Positions 8,254 to 19,000 of a stretch of 55,005 nucleotides of DNA are shown in pieces. The notes under the pieces were generated by a model. It saw only the letters and a list, made by a program, of their open reading frames with translations, was not told where the DNA came from and did no database searches. Both the position numbers and the translations under genes were made by a program. The DNA comes from Bacillota bacterium (GTDB lineage Bacteria > Bacillota > Clostridia > Acetivibrionales > DSM-1351): NCBI GenBank assembly GCA_023390335.1, contig JAEWCZ010000002.1, positions 1 to 55,005 of the forward strand, given 5' to 3'. Numbering within the stretch: the first letter of the stretch is position 1; every line of letters starts with the position of its first letter.

Positions 8254-10164
8254 TTATTCTTTCTTATATTCATCAAATATGCAGCATCTTTTCCTGTCAA
8301 AAGTGTAATTTGGTAATGTACATATCCTAACCTTTTTTGTTTCATACATTTTACTGAAACTCATATTACTTCCCTTACAAAATTCCTTAGCGACATTATC
8401 CAAATCTCTATCTTGCAGTATAGATTCAAATCTGATATCCGCTCTCGTTGACTTTGTATCGGCTTGTTCATTATGGTAGTAATAAACCTTATCAAGAATC
8501 TTTCCTTCTTTAAAGGCTTTTAGTTTTAAATATAAATCCTCACAACTATTTGCAATAACAGCCAGCCTGTAGTTTGGATAAATGGCTCTACCCACACTGG
8601 CAGTGTAACAAATATCAATAATACGGTTTTTTTCTTCTCTTTTTAAAAATTTCATATACGAATCAATATTTTTATTGAAGGAGTAATCTGATTTAGCTGT
8701 TAAAATAAATAATTCGTCTTCCATGGATTCTTCTAATATTTCAGGTTCCGGTGCTTCCTGGAAAAAGGTCACAAGATTATTTCCACCGTATCCAAATGAA
8801 TAAATACCTGTACATCGTTTGGTGTCAGGCTGTTTTTCCCATTGGACGGCATAATCATTTACATAAAAGGGAGTACTAGCAAAATTAAGCAGGGAGGTTG
8901 GCTTTATAAAGTGGTATACAGGCGGAATTTTATTATGCTTCAGAGACAAAATACCCTTAATTGCACAGAAAACTCCCATTGCAGCCTGTATATAACCTAC
9001 ATGGGGTGGAACACTTCCTATAGCACAATATTGCCTCTTATGGGTAAGCATTTTAATTCCTTCACTCAACCCGGTAGTCTGAATCATTTCCTCGTGTCTG
9101 TCTGAGGAGCCTTCCTCGTCAAAGCAGCCAACATCTTCAATATTGATACCTGTCTTCTTAACCGCACTGAGTAAAACATCTTTAATAGCAGTAACGCTAC
9201 TGCCGTTAAAACCGCCTTCAGTTCCGTTGTTGTTGGAGCTGCCGCCTTTAAATACAGCATGGATCCGGTCTCCGTCCTGTAGTGCCTTTTTTAAAGGTTT
9301 TAAGAAAAGAGCCGCCGCAGCTTCACCATGGTATACACCGCCCGGATTATCATCATAATCTCTTTGAATAACATCATTTCCGTGTTCGAAAATCTTATCA
9401 TCGGTTCCGGGTATACGAATATTAGGTTTAAGGATTATATTTATCCCACCTGCAATTGCCGAGTCACATTGCTTGTCCAATATTGCCTTATACGCATTAA
9501 ATATGGCAACTGTCGAAGAAGCACAACTTAAATCAACAACATAGGAAGGGCCTTTTAAGTCGAAATGCTTTGATATCCTTGTGGCCAAACCGCTGGACCA
9601 ATTATACATAATAGACTCAAATCCCCCAACTCCTGCCTGTGCAACTATGGAAGCATGTGAAATCAATAATTCCGATGTGAAATTATTGCCTATATAAACT
9701 CCTGTCATATTGTCTTTTGATCTTTCACCCAAATAGCCTGCATCTTCAAGAGTCCTATATGCAGCCTCCAGCATAATCCTTTGACTTGGTGCCATTATCA
9801 TTGCATTTTCAAAGGTAAGACCAAATAGTTGATAATCAAAATCAAACAGGTTATTGATATAGGCTCCCTTACTGTGGGTTGTAACATCATCCAAAACCCC
9901 TTCAGGCAGGATCTTTTCCATTGCATATACCCTTTTTTTAGAACATCTGTCCACTGCAGTCCTCTTATTTATAAGCAAATCCCAGAAGGACTGGTAATCA
10001 TCCTCCTCCCGGAATCTACAGCCAATACCAACTACAGCTACTTCGTTGTCCTGGGGGTCGGTATAGTTTATCTGCTTTACCAGTTCTATAGCCGTTCCCT
10101 TTGTTATATTTCCGTTCTTCAATTCATTTAATATGTACTTGCTTAATTTCTTCTCGTCAATCAT
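8254..10164 (-). CDS. Ketosynthase-like protein lacking both catalytic histidines (pseudo-KS)
   Basis: 636 aa. Residues 1-32 resemble a PKS docking helix pair; 40-470 have the ketosynthase fold; the tail ends in the post-KS motif 'LPNYTFDRKR'. The nucleophile is kept (Cys214 in 'DLSCASS'). The first catalytic His motif (EAHGTGT in the neighbours) reads DEEGSSD, putting Glu351 in place of His. The second (NxGH) reads HVGY, putting Tyr391 in place of His. The C-terminal GTNxH motif is also altered (GGNN). There is no DH, KR or ACP. Without the His pair it should not do decarboxylative Claisen condensation. It could be a chain-length or gating partner, a transferase or a hydrolase (inference). 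The gene overlaps the pseudo-acyltransferase gene by 8 nt. Confidence 0.85.
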   Translation of the reverse strand: MIDEKKLSKYILNELKNGNITKGTAIELVKQINYTDPQDNEVAVVGIGCRFREEDDYQSFWDLLINKRTAVDRCSKKRVYAMEKILPEGVLDDVTTHSKGAYINNLFDFDYQLFGLTFENAMIMAPSQRIMLEAAYRTLEDAGYLGERSKDNMTGVYIGNNFTSELLISHASIVAQAGVGGFESIMYNWSSGLATRISKHFDLKGPSYVVDLSCASSTVAIFNAYKAILDKQCDSAIAGGINIILKPNIRIPGTDDKIFEHGNDVIQRDYDDNPGGVYHGEAAAALFLKPLKKALQDGDRIHAVFKGGSSNNNGTEGGFNGSSVTAIKDVLLSAVKKTGINIEDVGCFDEEGSSDRHEEMIQTTGLSEGIKMLTHKRQYCAIGSVPPHVGYIQAAMGVFCAIKGILSLKHNKIPPVYHFIKPTSLLNFASTPFYVNDYAVQWEKQPDTKRCTGIYSFGYGGNNLVTFFQEAPEPEILEESMEDELFILTAKSDYSFNKNIDSYMKFLKREEKNRIIDICYTASVGRAIYPNYRLAVIANSCEDLYLKLKAFKEGKILDKVYYYHNEQADTKSTRADIRFESILQDRDLDNVAKEFCKGSNMSFSKMYETKKVRICTLPNYTFDRKRCCIFDEYKKE

Positions 10165-11143
10165 GATATTCTCCTGATTTATTAATCATATCAATATAAT
10201 CATTAATACGAATCAGTGTCTCTTCAGTAAGCATACTGTAACGCTCAGTTATTTCTTCTGCGGGTACCTGCTTATACTTAAGAATACTATCCAACAACTT
10301 AACAGCCTCACAGACATGATCCAAAGATACCTCTGTTCCGCTTTTCTCAAGCCCGTCACATAATTCCTTTAGCTTTCCGTAATTTCTTACTACTTTCGCC
10401 TCATAACCTGAATAGTCAGTGCTAAAATTCCTTGTTGATGCAGCAATTCCAAGAAGCCTCATAATGAAATACTTCATGTTGAAAAACTTTCTAAAGCTTA
10501 TGTTCTCAATTGTGTAATTCCGATCCTTCATTGTATCAAAGTAACCACAAATGAAATTCTGCCGAATAACACTAATTTCTGTAAACAACCGGTTATCGGG
10601 TCCTATCTCCAGCAAAAAGTCTATGTGCCGTTCCAACAATGTAGTCGTACACGCTTCAATATCTAAACTTTCAACCTTTAAAGCTTGTTTAATAATATCT
10701 GCAATTTCATCTTTTTCAAACTCCCTATACCCGTTGGCTTCCGAAAGTACCGGATATTCCGGAATCTTGAATATGATTTTTTCTAAATTACAGCTATCCT
10801 GAATAATGCATACAGCATCATTTATTGTGATTGCTCCGGCACATACCAGTGCCGGAACAATCCCCAAACCCTCTGCAACAAAACATTCGGGGTTAATTCT
10901 ATATTTCTCCTGCCATAACTTGAAACCTATGACTTCAGTTGCTAAAACAGCTAGTCTCTTTTCCTCCGTGGTAAACTCTGCACAACAGTAATTTTCAAAG
11001 AGCCTGTCGGTCAAATTATACCCGGTAAGTGTCTCTATTTCCCTGTATGTTTGCATTGCGATGGGGTAATTTATATACAATTCTTTTCCCATGCCGGTGT
11101 AAAAAGATGCCGTACCCGGGAAAATAACTCCAAGTTTTTCCAT
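10157..11143 (-). CDS. Acyltransferase-like protein lacking the catalytic serine (pseudo-AT)
   Basis: 328 aa. It aligns with the active acyltransferase of this cluster: FPGQGSQYVGMG there is FPGTASFYTGMG here, and the nucleophile elbow GHSLGE is AEGLGI, so His91-Ser92 become Glu91-Gly92. The central part with the second catalytic His is shortened. The last 100 residues match the same C-terminal extension as the active AT ('GIAxxTxN', 'AVxLLxxIL', 'EExxxR'), so it is a paralogue that arose by duplication and decay of the active site. The protein is otherwise intact. A scaffold or regulatory role with the pseudo-KS, which it overlaps by 8 nt, is inferred. Confidence 0.8.
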   Translation of the reverse strand: MEKLGVIFPGTASFYTGMGKELYINYPIAMQTYREIETLTGYNLTDRLFENYCCAEFTTEEKRLAVLATEVIGFKLWQEKYRINPECFVAEGLGIVPALVCAGAITINDAVCIIQDSCNLEKIIFKIPEYPVLSEANGYREFEKDEIADIIKQALKVESLDIEACTTTLLERHIDFLLEIGPDNRLFTEISVIRQNFICGYFDTMKDRNYTIENISFRKFFNMKYFIMRLLGIAASTRNFSTDYSGYEAKVVRNYGKLKELCDGLEKSGTEVSLDHVCEAVKLLDSILKYKQVPAEEITERYSMLTEETLIRINDYIDMINKSGEYHD

Positions 11144-11179
11144 AGGTTTTCCTTCCTGTTCTCATTAACGGGTATGCTA

Positions 11180-14100
11180 TTAATCCTCCTCTGATTCAAA
11201 GAATTGAATCATATCTTCTACTTCTATTTCACCCTCTTCGAATTTTTCCAGCATATTATCTACATTCTCATTCTCTTCCACTGCTGAAGGTCCACTGCTA
11301 AGAAGCTTGCTATCTACGTACTCTGCCATCTCAGCAACTGTCGGGTAAACAAACATATCCGAAACTTCCAATAATCCTTCATAAAAGTGGTTTAATATTT
11401 TAAATACTTCCGTTGCAATTATGGAATCACCGCCCATGGCATTGAAACTGTCATAAATATCAATTTCGTTAAGTTCCAGGACAGCTGCGTATATTTGTGC
11501 CAGTTTGGTTTCAGATGCAGTGAGTTCGTCAGACGGTTTTCCAAGTATGACTATTTCTCTTGATTGTAGGGATTCATAAGAAGTTGCCTTACCAGTCTTG
11601 ACCTCACCATTTTTCTTTCTTCTGGATAATGCCTTGGTAAACTCTTCGGATAACAGCATTGGCATTGCATCCACCAATGACATCAGAATATCGTAATCAA
11701 TTTCTCCGGGGATTACATTTGTAATACCAGTGCTAATTATTGTATCCAATGCTGAAAGTGCCCTGTTGGTAGGAATTGATTTAAACAATGTAACTGCATT
11801 TGCTATATTATAATCAACTGCCATACCTGTTTCGCTCCAGCCGGACCAGTTAATAGCAAAGGTTCTCTTGCCCATTTTGTTTCTGTATTGGGCATATGCA
11901 TCAAGATATGCATTTGCTACTGTATAGTCACCTTGCCCAGGTGCACTGAAGAACGTGGTCATAGAGGAGAATAAGATAAGGAAATCCAAATCCTGATTTT
12001 CCGTTATACTCTCTAAAACCTTTGTTCCAGATATTTTTGGATTTAGTACATTAGAGAATACTTCTGCTTTTTTATTGAAAAGGAAGCCATCCCCTGCAAT
12101 ACCCGCACAATGGAATATACCGTTTATTTTACCGAATTTCTGTATTATATCATTTGAAACTGCTTCCATTTGACATTTATCACTTATGTCGGAGCTATAT
12201 GTTGAAACAACTGATCCCTGTTCTTCTATCTCCTGTATTTTGCTTATTATCTTGCATAATTTTTTATCTGATGCTTCCTGTAGTATATTACTCCAGGTAT
12301 CTCTTGAAGGAAGCTCCTTTCTTGATACAAGACAAATATTTGTTTTATTCTTCATTGCAAGATATCTGGCAACTTCCAAGCCAAGACCACCTGTACCTCC
12401 GGTAATCAAATATGCTCCCTGATTCTTGATTTTTATTCCGGTTATAGATTCCTCCGAGTTGCTTACCTCCTGCTTTACAAGGCACTCTCTATATCTTATG
12501 TTATTCCTGTAGGCAGTTCTCAGGCGATACTCGGCATTGTGAATTTCATTGTAAACCATTTCAAAATCAGTGTTTTCGTCTATATCTATACTTCTGATCT
12601 TGATATTCGGATATTCCATAACAATTGTTTTTGCCAGTGATATAAATGCGGCATTCAGCGGTTTAATAGTCTTTTCGCTTCCGTTAACCTCCTGAGCATT
12701 ATCAGTGACTAGTACAAAATTTATCTCTCCGCTTATTTTGTTCTTAAGCATAGTTCTTGAAGTAAACAGCAGACTATAGATGCTGTTGTTCTGAGCCTTT
12801 TGATAATCTTCAATTTTACTGTCCGAAATGTCAAAATCTACAGTTCCCATATGAACTATGTCACTAATGCCATCAGAAGATAACTCCTTCATAAGCATAT
12901 CGTAATCATCTTCCTGCTCTCCAACTATGTACTGGTTTGCATTTACTTTCTTAAATTCACTGCCAAACTCAACCGTAACAAGGTTCTGTGCACTCTCTCT
13001 AAGTTTATCTTCAACCTTTTGAGATAAATCACTGTTTCCTTTGAATAATAGCACTTGTTTCCCGGTTTCCCTCAGTCTAATGTCACTGTCAGTTTCAACC
13101 CAATCTATTCCATAGAAGGAGTTGGCAACGTAGTCATTGAAAGCATTTACCTTTTTAACAACATAGCCTTCTATTTCTGCTACAATTTTACCGTTTGTAT
13201 CAGATATGACAACATCATATGTTTTTGTTTCGTCATTATGTGTGTTCTTATCTAAAAGGGTAGCCTTACTAAATACATGTGCAGGCAGAGGTGCATACAT
13301 AGTGAACTTCTTATAGTAATAAGGCAGATACATTCCAGTAGTGTATTCCTGAACAGGTCTGTTAACCGCCATATCCAGCACACTGGTATGGTATTTGAAT
13401 TCCTTTAAATCCTCAGCATATTTGTCAGATAATTTTATTTCACTCACGGCCACATTCTTTTGTCTGTATGTTTTGACTACATTGTCCCATCTGTCTCCAA
13501 GGCCCATCAAACCTTGTGCATTAAGAGCTGGAAGGTTTGTAGGTGATTCCTGAGCATCTTCGGAGCTTATAACACCTGTAAAGTCAAGGATTTCTGCTGT
13601 ACTCTTTTTATGTTGTATTATTTCACCTTTTGCATGTGTAACCCATCTTTCAACACCACTTTTTTCATCCTTGATCATGCTGGCAACTGTAATCTGAATT
13701 TGTTCATCCTTTTTGGAAACTATAATCTGTGTTTCTGCTTGTGTATCATTTGGCACTACAAGAGGAGTCAGAAAAATGAAATTATTGATTTCCAGCTCAT
13801 CCGTATTAAAATATATCTCTCCTATAGCCCTGGCAATCTCTATGTATGCTGTTCCAGGAACAGTGCTGTTTCCAAGGATAACATGTTCTTTTAATACCCA
13901 ATGGGTTTCAGGAGACAGTTTTGCACGGTAAATATCCTCGTTCATTGATGAGATAACAAGTTCGTCAATAAGGTAGTGTAGTTTTGTATTGTTTTCTGTT
14001 TGAACACTGCCTGTAATTTTTGATTTCTTTACGTCTGCCCAATAATGTGTTTTGTCAAAAGGATATGTAGGCAAACTTACTCTGCGATTCTTTCTGCCTG

Positions 14101-16021
14101 AATGGAGTTTTTTCCAATCTATGGTGGCACCCTTTACATAATATGTGCACATCTTTTGAAGCATATTGTTATAGATTTCTTTATCAGCACCTAACAACTC
14201 AGGTATCATTTGCTCAACCTCAGTATTTAATGCACGTAATCCTGCTTCTTTGATTTCATTATCCTGCAAAGATTGTCTTTTATCAGATACAATTTTATGC
14301 TGACCGAAGAAGATATTTTCTTCAGCGTAGGTAGATATTCCACGTTCTGCTAAAAGATTGATTTTTTCTTTTAATGAATTTAAATCATCAATCAGCATTA
14401 TAATTCTGTATTCGTAATGCCCTCTACCCGTATTTGCTGTATAGCAGGCATCTTTAATATCAAGCTCTGCCTTGGCACTCAAGAATTTTTGATATCGTTT
14501 AACAAGGTTGTTAATAGCAGTTTCACTTTTTGCTGAAAGAGTAATAACATTGAGTTTCCCATCTTTTATATCATTTCTTTCTTCCAATACAGGAGCTTCT
14601 TCAATGATTGCATGACCATTTGTCCCACTGAACCCAAAGGAACTGACTCCGGCTCTTCTCGGCAAATCCCGTTTCTCCCATGGCATAGGCTTATCTACCA
14701 TAAACATAGGTGATTCAACGAAATTAATGTGCGGATTTGGCTCCTCAAAATACATGCTGGCAGGGATGACATTATTCTGTAAGCCCAAAACTACTTTCAT
14801 TACACCGGCACATCCTGATGCACCGACCATATGCCCCATGTTTGTCTTTAATGAACCCAGACCGCAGAATTGTTTTTTATTAGTAAACTTTTGAAAAGCA
14901 TTAGTAAGACCTTTAACCTCAATTGGATCTCCTAATATAGTACCTGTTCCATGGGCCTCAACATACTGAACGGTTTCAGGATTAATATTTGCTTTGCTCC
15001 ATGCTTCTTTTATTACATCTTCCTGAGCAACCGGATTTGGTGCTGTAATACCGTTAGATGCTCCATCGTTGTTCAGAGCACTTCCCTTTATTACACCATA
15101 TATATTATCACCGTCTTTTATAGCATTTTTTAAAAGTTTTAGCACAATTGCTATACATCCTTCTCCGAAAACAGTTCCCGAACACTTTTTATCAAAAGCC
15201 CTTACAACGTCATCAGATGCAACTGCAGCCAATGCATCTTCTGTGGCATCTTCATCGTCAGGTCCGGTTCCTGTTGTTCCTCCTCCCAACGAAATACCTC
15301 CGGCAATTGCCATTTCACAATCATGGTTCTTTAAGGCATTACTTGCCTCATGAATAGCAACCAAACCGGAAGAACATGCCGTATCCAAAACCATAGCTGG
15401 TCCTCTGAGGTTAAATATGTAATTTATTCGGCTTGCCATTATTCCTTCCCAAGATCCTGTTAAATGCATCTGGTCAGGCTCAGTTATATATTTGTATAAA
15501 AGTGTATTATTGCGATCTTCACCAACAAACACACCCGTATTACTGCCCTGTATATTATCTACACCATAGCCGGCATCTTCAATAGCAGACCATGCAGTTT
15601 GCAGAAATATTCTTTGCCCCGGATGAATATATTTTGCCTCTCTAGGGGGAATTCCAAAAAAGGCAGCATCAAACTTATCAATATCAGTAATTACAGAAAC
15701 AAGACTGGTATCCTCCGTTTCTGTTTGCCTAGGTATGGCCTTCATTCCTAAAAATTCAGCGTAATGAGGATTCCTAAAAGGGTCGTAAAAATCGTGTCTC
15801 TCAGAAGGCATTGGAATAAAACACCTATACTCACTTATAAGGTTATTCCAGAATTCCTGTGGATTTTCTGCCTCTGGAAGCTTGCACGCCATACCGACTA
15901 TAGCGATTTCATCCTTCGCATAATTGCTCTCCTGGAGTTCTTTTAACATTTTAAAAGCGTCGTCTTGCGACAATTTTTTGCTTCCGACCTGCTCCAAAAT
16001 GTACTTTTTCAAATTACTCAT
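11180..16021 (-). CDS. trans-AT polyketide synthase module KS-DH-KR-ACP
   Basis: 1613 aa. Domains in order: docking helices 1-32; KS about 36-460 with complete triad Cys216 (DTACSSG), His357 (EAHGTGT), His397 (NMGH); a post-KS linker ending 'LPTYPFDKTHYW'; DH with HVILGNSTVP (HxxxGxxxxP) and 'VLDMAVN' (second catalytic Asp); KR with GGTGGLG and the Ser/Tyr pair in 'LFSSMTTFF' and 'GQGDYTVANAY'; ACP with the phosphopantetheine site GGDS; and an acidic C-terminal docking tail. There is no AT, ER, MT or TE. It elongates by one malonyl unit and leaves a double bond. The missing AT fits supply by the free acyltransferase in the same operon. It starts 19 nt after the upstream PKS gene. Confidence 0.93.
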   Translation of the reverse strand: MSNLKKYILEQVGSKKLSQDDAFKMLKELQESNYAKDEIAIVGMACKLPEAENPQEFWNNLISEYRCFIPMPSERHDFYDPFRNPHYAEFLGMKAIPRQTETEDTSLVSVITDIDKFDAAFFGIPPREAKYIHPGQRIFLQTAWSAIEDAGYGVDNIQGSNTGVFVGEDRNNTLLYKYITEPDQMHLTGSWEGIMASRINYIFNLRGPAMVLDTACSSGLVAIHEASNALKNHDCEMAIAGGISLGGGTTGTGPDDEDATEDALAAVASDDVVRAFDKKCSGTVFGEGCIAIVLKLLKNAIKDGDNIYGVIKGSALNNDGASNGITAPNPVAQEDVIKEAWSKANINPETVQYVEAHGTGTILGDPIEVKGLTNAFQKFTNKKQFCGLGSLKTNMGHMVGASGCAGVMKVVLGLQNNVIPASMYFEEPNPHINFVESPMFMVDKPMPWEKRDLPRRAGVSSFGFSGTNGHAIIEEAPVLEERNDIKDGKLNVITLSAKSETAINNLVKRYQKFLSAKAELDIKDACYTANTGRGHYEYRIIMLIDDLNSLKEKINLLAERGISTYAEENIFFGQHKIVSDKRQSLQDNEIKEAGLRALNTEVEQMIPELLGADKEIYNNMLQKMCTYYVKGATIDWKKLHSGRKNRRVSLPTYPFDKTHYWADVKKSKITGSVQTENNTKLHYLIDELVISSMNEDIYRAKLSPETHWVLKEHVILGNSTVPGTAYIEIARAIGEIYFNTDELEINNFIFLTPLVVPNDTQAETQIIVSKKDEQIQITVASMIKDEKSGVERWVTHAKGEIIQHKKSTAEILDFTGVISSEDAQESPTNLPALNAQGLMGLGDRWDNVVKTYRQKNVAVSEIKLSDKYAEDLKEFKYHTSVLDMAVNRPVQEYTTGMYLPYYYKKFTMYAPLPAHVFSKATLLDKNTHNDETKTYDVVISDTNGKIVAEIEGYVVKKVNAFNDYVANSFYGIDWVETDSDIRLRETGKQVLLFKGNSDLSQKVEDKLRESAQNLVTVEFGSEFKKVNANQYIVGEQEDDYDMLMKELSSDGISDIVHMGTVDFDISDSKIEDYQKAQNNSIYSLLFTSRTMLKNKISGEINFVLVTDNAQEVNGSEKTIKPLNAAFISLAKTIVMEYPNIKIRSIDIDENTDFEMVYNEIHNAEYRLRTAYRNNIRYRECLVKQEVSNSEESITGIKIKNQGAYLITGGTGGLGLEVARYLAMKNKTNICLVSRKELPSRDTWSNILQEASDKKLCKIISKIQEIEEQGSVVSTYSSDISDKCQMEAVSNDIIQKFGKINGIFHCAGIAGDGFLFNKKAEVFSNVLNPKISGTKVLESITENQDLDFLILFSSMTTFFSAPGQGDYTVANAYLDAYAQYRNKMGKRTFAINWSGWSETGMAVDYNIANAVTLFKSIPTNRALSALDTIISTGITNVIPGEIDYDILMSLVDAMPMLLSEEFTKALSRRKKNGEVKTGKATSYESLQSREIVILGKPSDELTASETKLAQIYAAVLELNEIDIYDSFNAMGGDSIIATEVFKILNHFYEGLLEVSDMFVYPTVAEMAEYVDSKLLSSGPSAVEENENVDNMLEKFEEGEIEVEDMIQFFESEED

Positions 16022-16039
16022 ATTTTTTCTCCTCCCGAT

Positions 16040-19000
16040 TTATAGCAGCCTTTTTTCCGCTTCTTCAATATCAATGGAGCCGGAGTTGAGTTTCATTAAT
16101 AAATCCATTAACTCATCATCCGTCTGAACTTTATTATCTTCCGCTACATCTGGTCCCGGTTTATTTATTTTACTGTCTATATACTTGGCCATTTCGTAAA
16201 CGGATACATACGTAAACACATCTGTAATATCAACCACATTAGGAAATAATTTATCTAGCTCCTTTTTAAAAGAAGCTGCCAGTAAAGAATCCCCACCCAT
16301 TTCAAAGAACTTATCATATATATTGACTTCTTCAAATTTGAGTGTTTTAGCTACCGCCTTTGCAACCTGATATTCGGTAGGTGTTATATCACCGTTGCTT
16401 TTGCCTATGACGCTTATTTTTACTTCTACTTGCTCATCTTCATCATTATGCAAATTCTGGTATTGTCTTAGCTTGTTTTCGATGCTGTTTGAAAACTTAA
16501 TTAAATCATCCAGAAAAGTTCGGCTTTTTTGAATCATTTCATAGTTAAGCTCACCAATAATAATTCTTGGTTGTGTGCAACCTAGAGCATATTCAAAAGC
16601 CTCCTGCCCCCTTGCGTTATCAATAAACTTGAATAAACTTTCCCCCTGATCAACCTTGTAATCTACTGCCATGCCGGTTTCCTTCCAGCCTGTCCAATTT
16701 ATTGCCAGAGTGTTCTTATTCCTTTTGTTTCTCAATTCTGCGAAACTATCTATATAAGAATTTGCTGCAGAATAATCGCTTTGGCCGCTTGATGAGAAAA
16801 TAGATGAGATGGAGGAGCACATAATAAAGAAATCAAGATCATCATTTTCAGTGACCTTATCAATGATCCACGTGCCATACACCTTTGATCTGAGAACATT
16901 TTCAAATTCATCCCACGTTTTTCTTAATAAAAAGCCTTTTCCAGCAACTCCGGCACAATGAATCACACCGTTAATTTTTCCATACTTTTCTCTTAGTGAG
17001 GATATTTCACTGGTCACATTTTCAACATTGGAAATGTCCACAGATATGACTTCCAGTGAACTTTTGTCTCCTGTTATTCCATAAATCTTCTCCAGAGAAG
17101 CGAGAGTTCTCTCATCTTTTTCTGAGTGGACTTCTTGTGGAGCTTTGCTGCGGTTTAGAAGCGCTATTTTTACGTTTCCGTTCATCTCAGCCAGTTGCTT
17201 TGCAATAACAAGTCCTACACCACCAAGACCTCCGGTAATTATGTATACTCCGTCATTTTTAACAGAAACTTTTCTATGTTCACTTTGAACAATTTCGGAG
17301 AAGGCTTCAACAAACCTGCAATTACTCCTGTATGCTGTTAATACCATATCCTGACCGTATAGTATTTCATCCAATACCACACCGGTGTCTGTTTGTTCAT
17401 CAATATCAATAATTTTAAATCGTATATTATCAAATTCCCTTGAAGCTGACTTGAGCATTCCTGCAAATGCTCTATTCATAGGCTTTATTTCTTCTTCATT
17501 ACCATTTACGGTAACCGAGTTGTCTATACATGAGGTAATATTTTTCACTTTGATCTGATGTTTTGCAGCACTTTGAAGGAAAATAAACATACTTTTTATC
17601 CCCACATCAATACTTCGGTGGAGATTATCAAATGTATCTTCATTATTTTCTTCCATTGATGCAATGTGAAATACATAGTCAATGTGTCTATCCAAAAAAG
17701 TGTCAAATACCTCTCCAAAATCCTCATCACTGCACCTTACCTTATAACTGTCAGGACCAGTTTTTTTGTACTCGTTCGAAATAGCTACATCAATTATTGC
17801 TTTTGCATTCAAGGTTTTTACTTGCTTATAAATCCTGTTATCCTGCTGATTTTCTGTTCTAATCAGTAATATGGATTTATCCGCAAATAAACTGCTATCG
17901 GCAGTTTGTATTTTTTGACTTTCAATCCACTTCACTGAGTAGAGCATTTCCCCTTTAACTCTGCTCATTTCCTTCTCATCTACCTCTTTCAAAATATAAT
18001 CATCAATCTCAGCAATAATCTCACCTTCTTTTGATATAATACAAACATCAAATATTGTGATCTCATCACTGCTATTTAAATTTTTTACTCTTAAGTAGCT
18101 GTAGAATTCACCAGGTAGCGGCTTGTAAAACTTTGCATTACCGTAGGACAGAGGGAGGCAAAAGCCACTTTTCGTAAATATGTTACCAATGTTGACTGCC
18201 CCGTCCAATAAGGGAGGATATAAATAGTAGTCATTTAATCCTTTATGAAATTCTTCTGACAGTTCAAATTTTGCAATCAATTCCGTCTCATTAAAATGAA
18301 CCATCCTATTAGTCTTCCATCTGTCTGTTACAGCAACATGTCCGTTTTGAGAATGTCCTTTTGAATATACATCTAAAGTCTCTGGACATCTGTTGATAAT
18401 CTCAGCTATGTCAAACTTGTCAATAACATTAGAAGATGTTTTTCTCACTTTCGCGATTACATGGCTAATCCATGTTTTTTCACTTTCGTTTGCGTCAGCA
18501 CTGACAATTCCTATCTCAATACAGTCATTTGCATTCTTTCCGATAACCTGTATTTCTCTTTGCTCTCCTTCATTACATGAAAACGGCATTAAAAACAACA
18601 GTTCATCAATTTCAATATTATGTGTCCGATAATACCTACTTCCCGCCTTATGTACCATTTCTACAAATGCAGTACCCGGCAATACGTGGTTTCTACCAAT
18701 GACATGCTCTTTAAGTTCCCAGCAATTTTCTATATCTATATTTCTTGAGAAAACCACAATTTCCATTGAATCTACCAGACATTGATCCAAAAGAGGATGA
18801 AGTCTTTTTTCATACTCTTTGTTTTTCGTGGAATTACCAGTGTTAACTCTCTTTTCACCGCTTATCCAATATCGTTTATAATCAAAAGAATAAGTCGGAA
18901 TACTTAACATTTTGCAGCATTGGTCTTTGTATAATATATCCCATTCGACATCCGCACCTGATACATAAAGCAATGCCAACTCTTGCAGTAATAATTTCTT

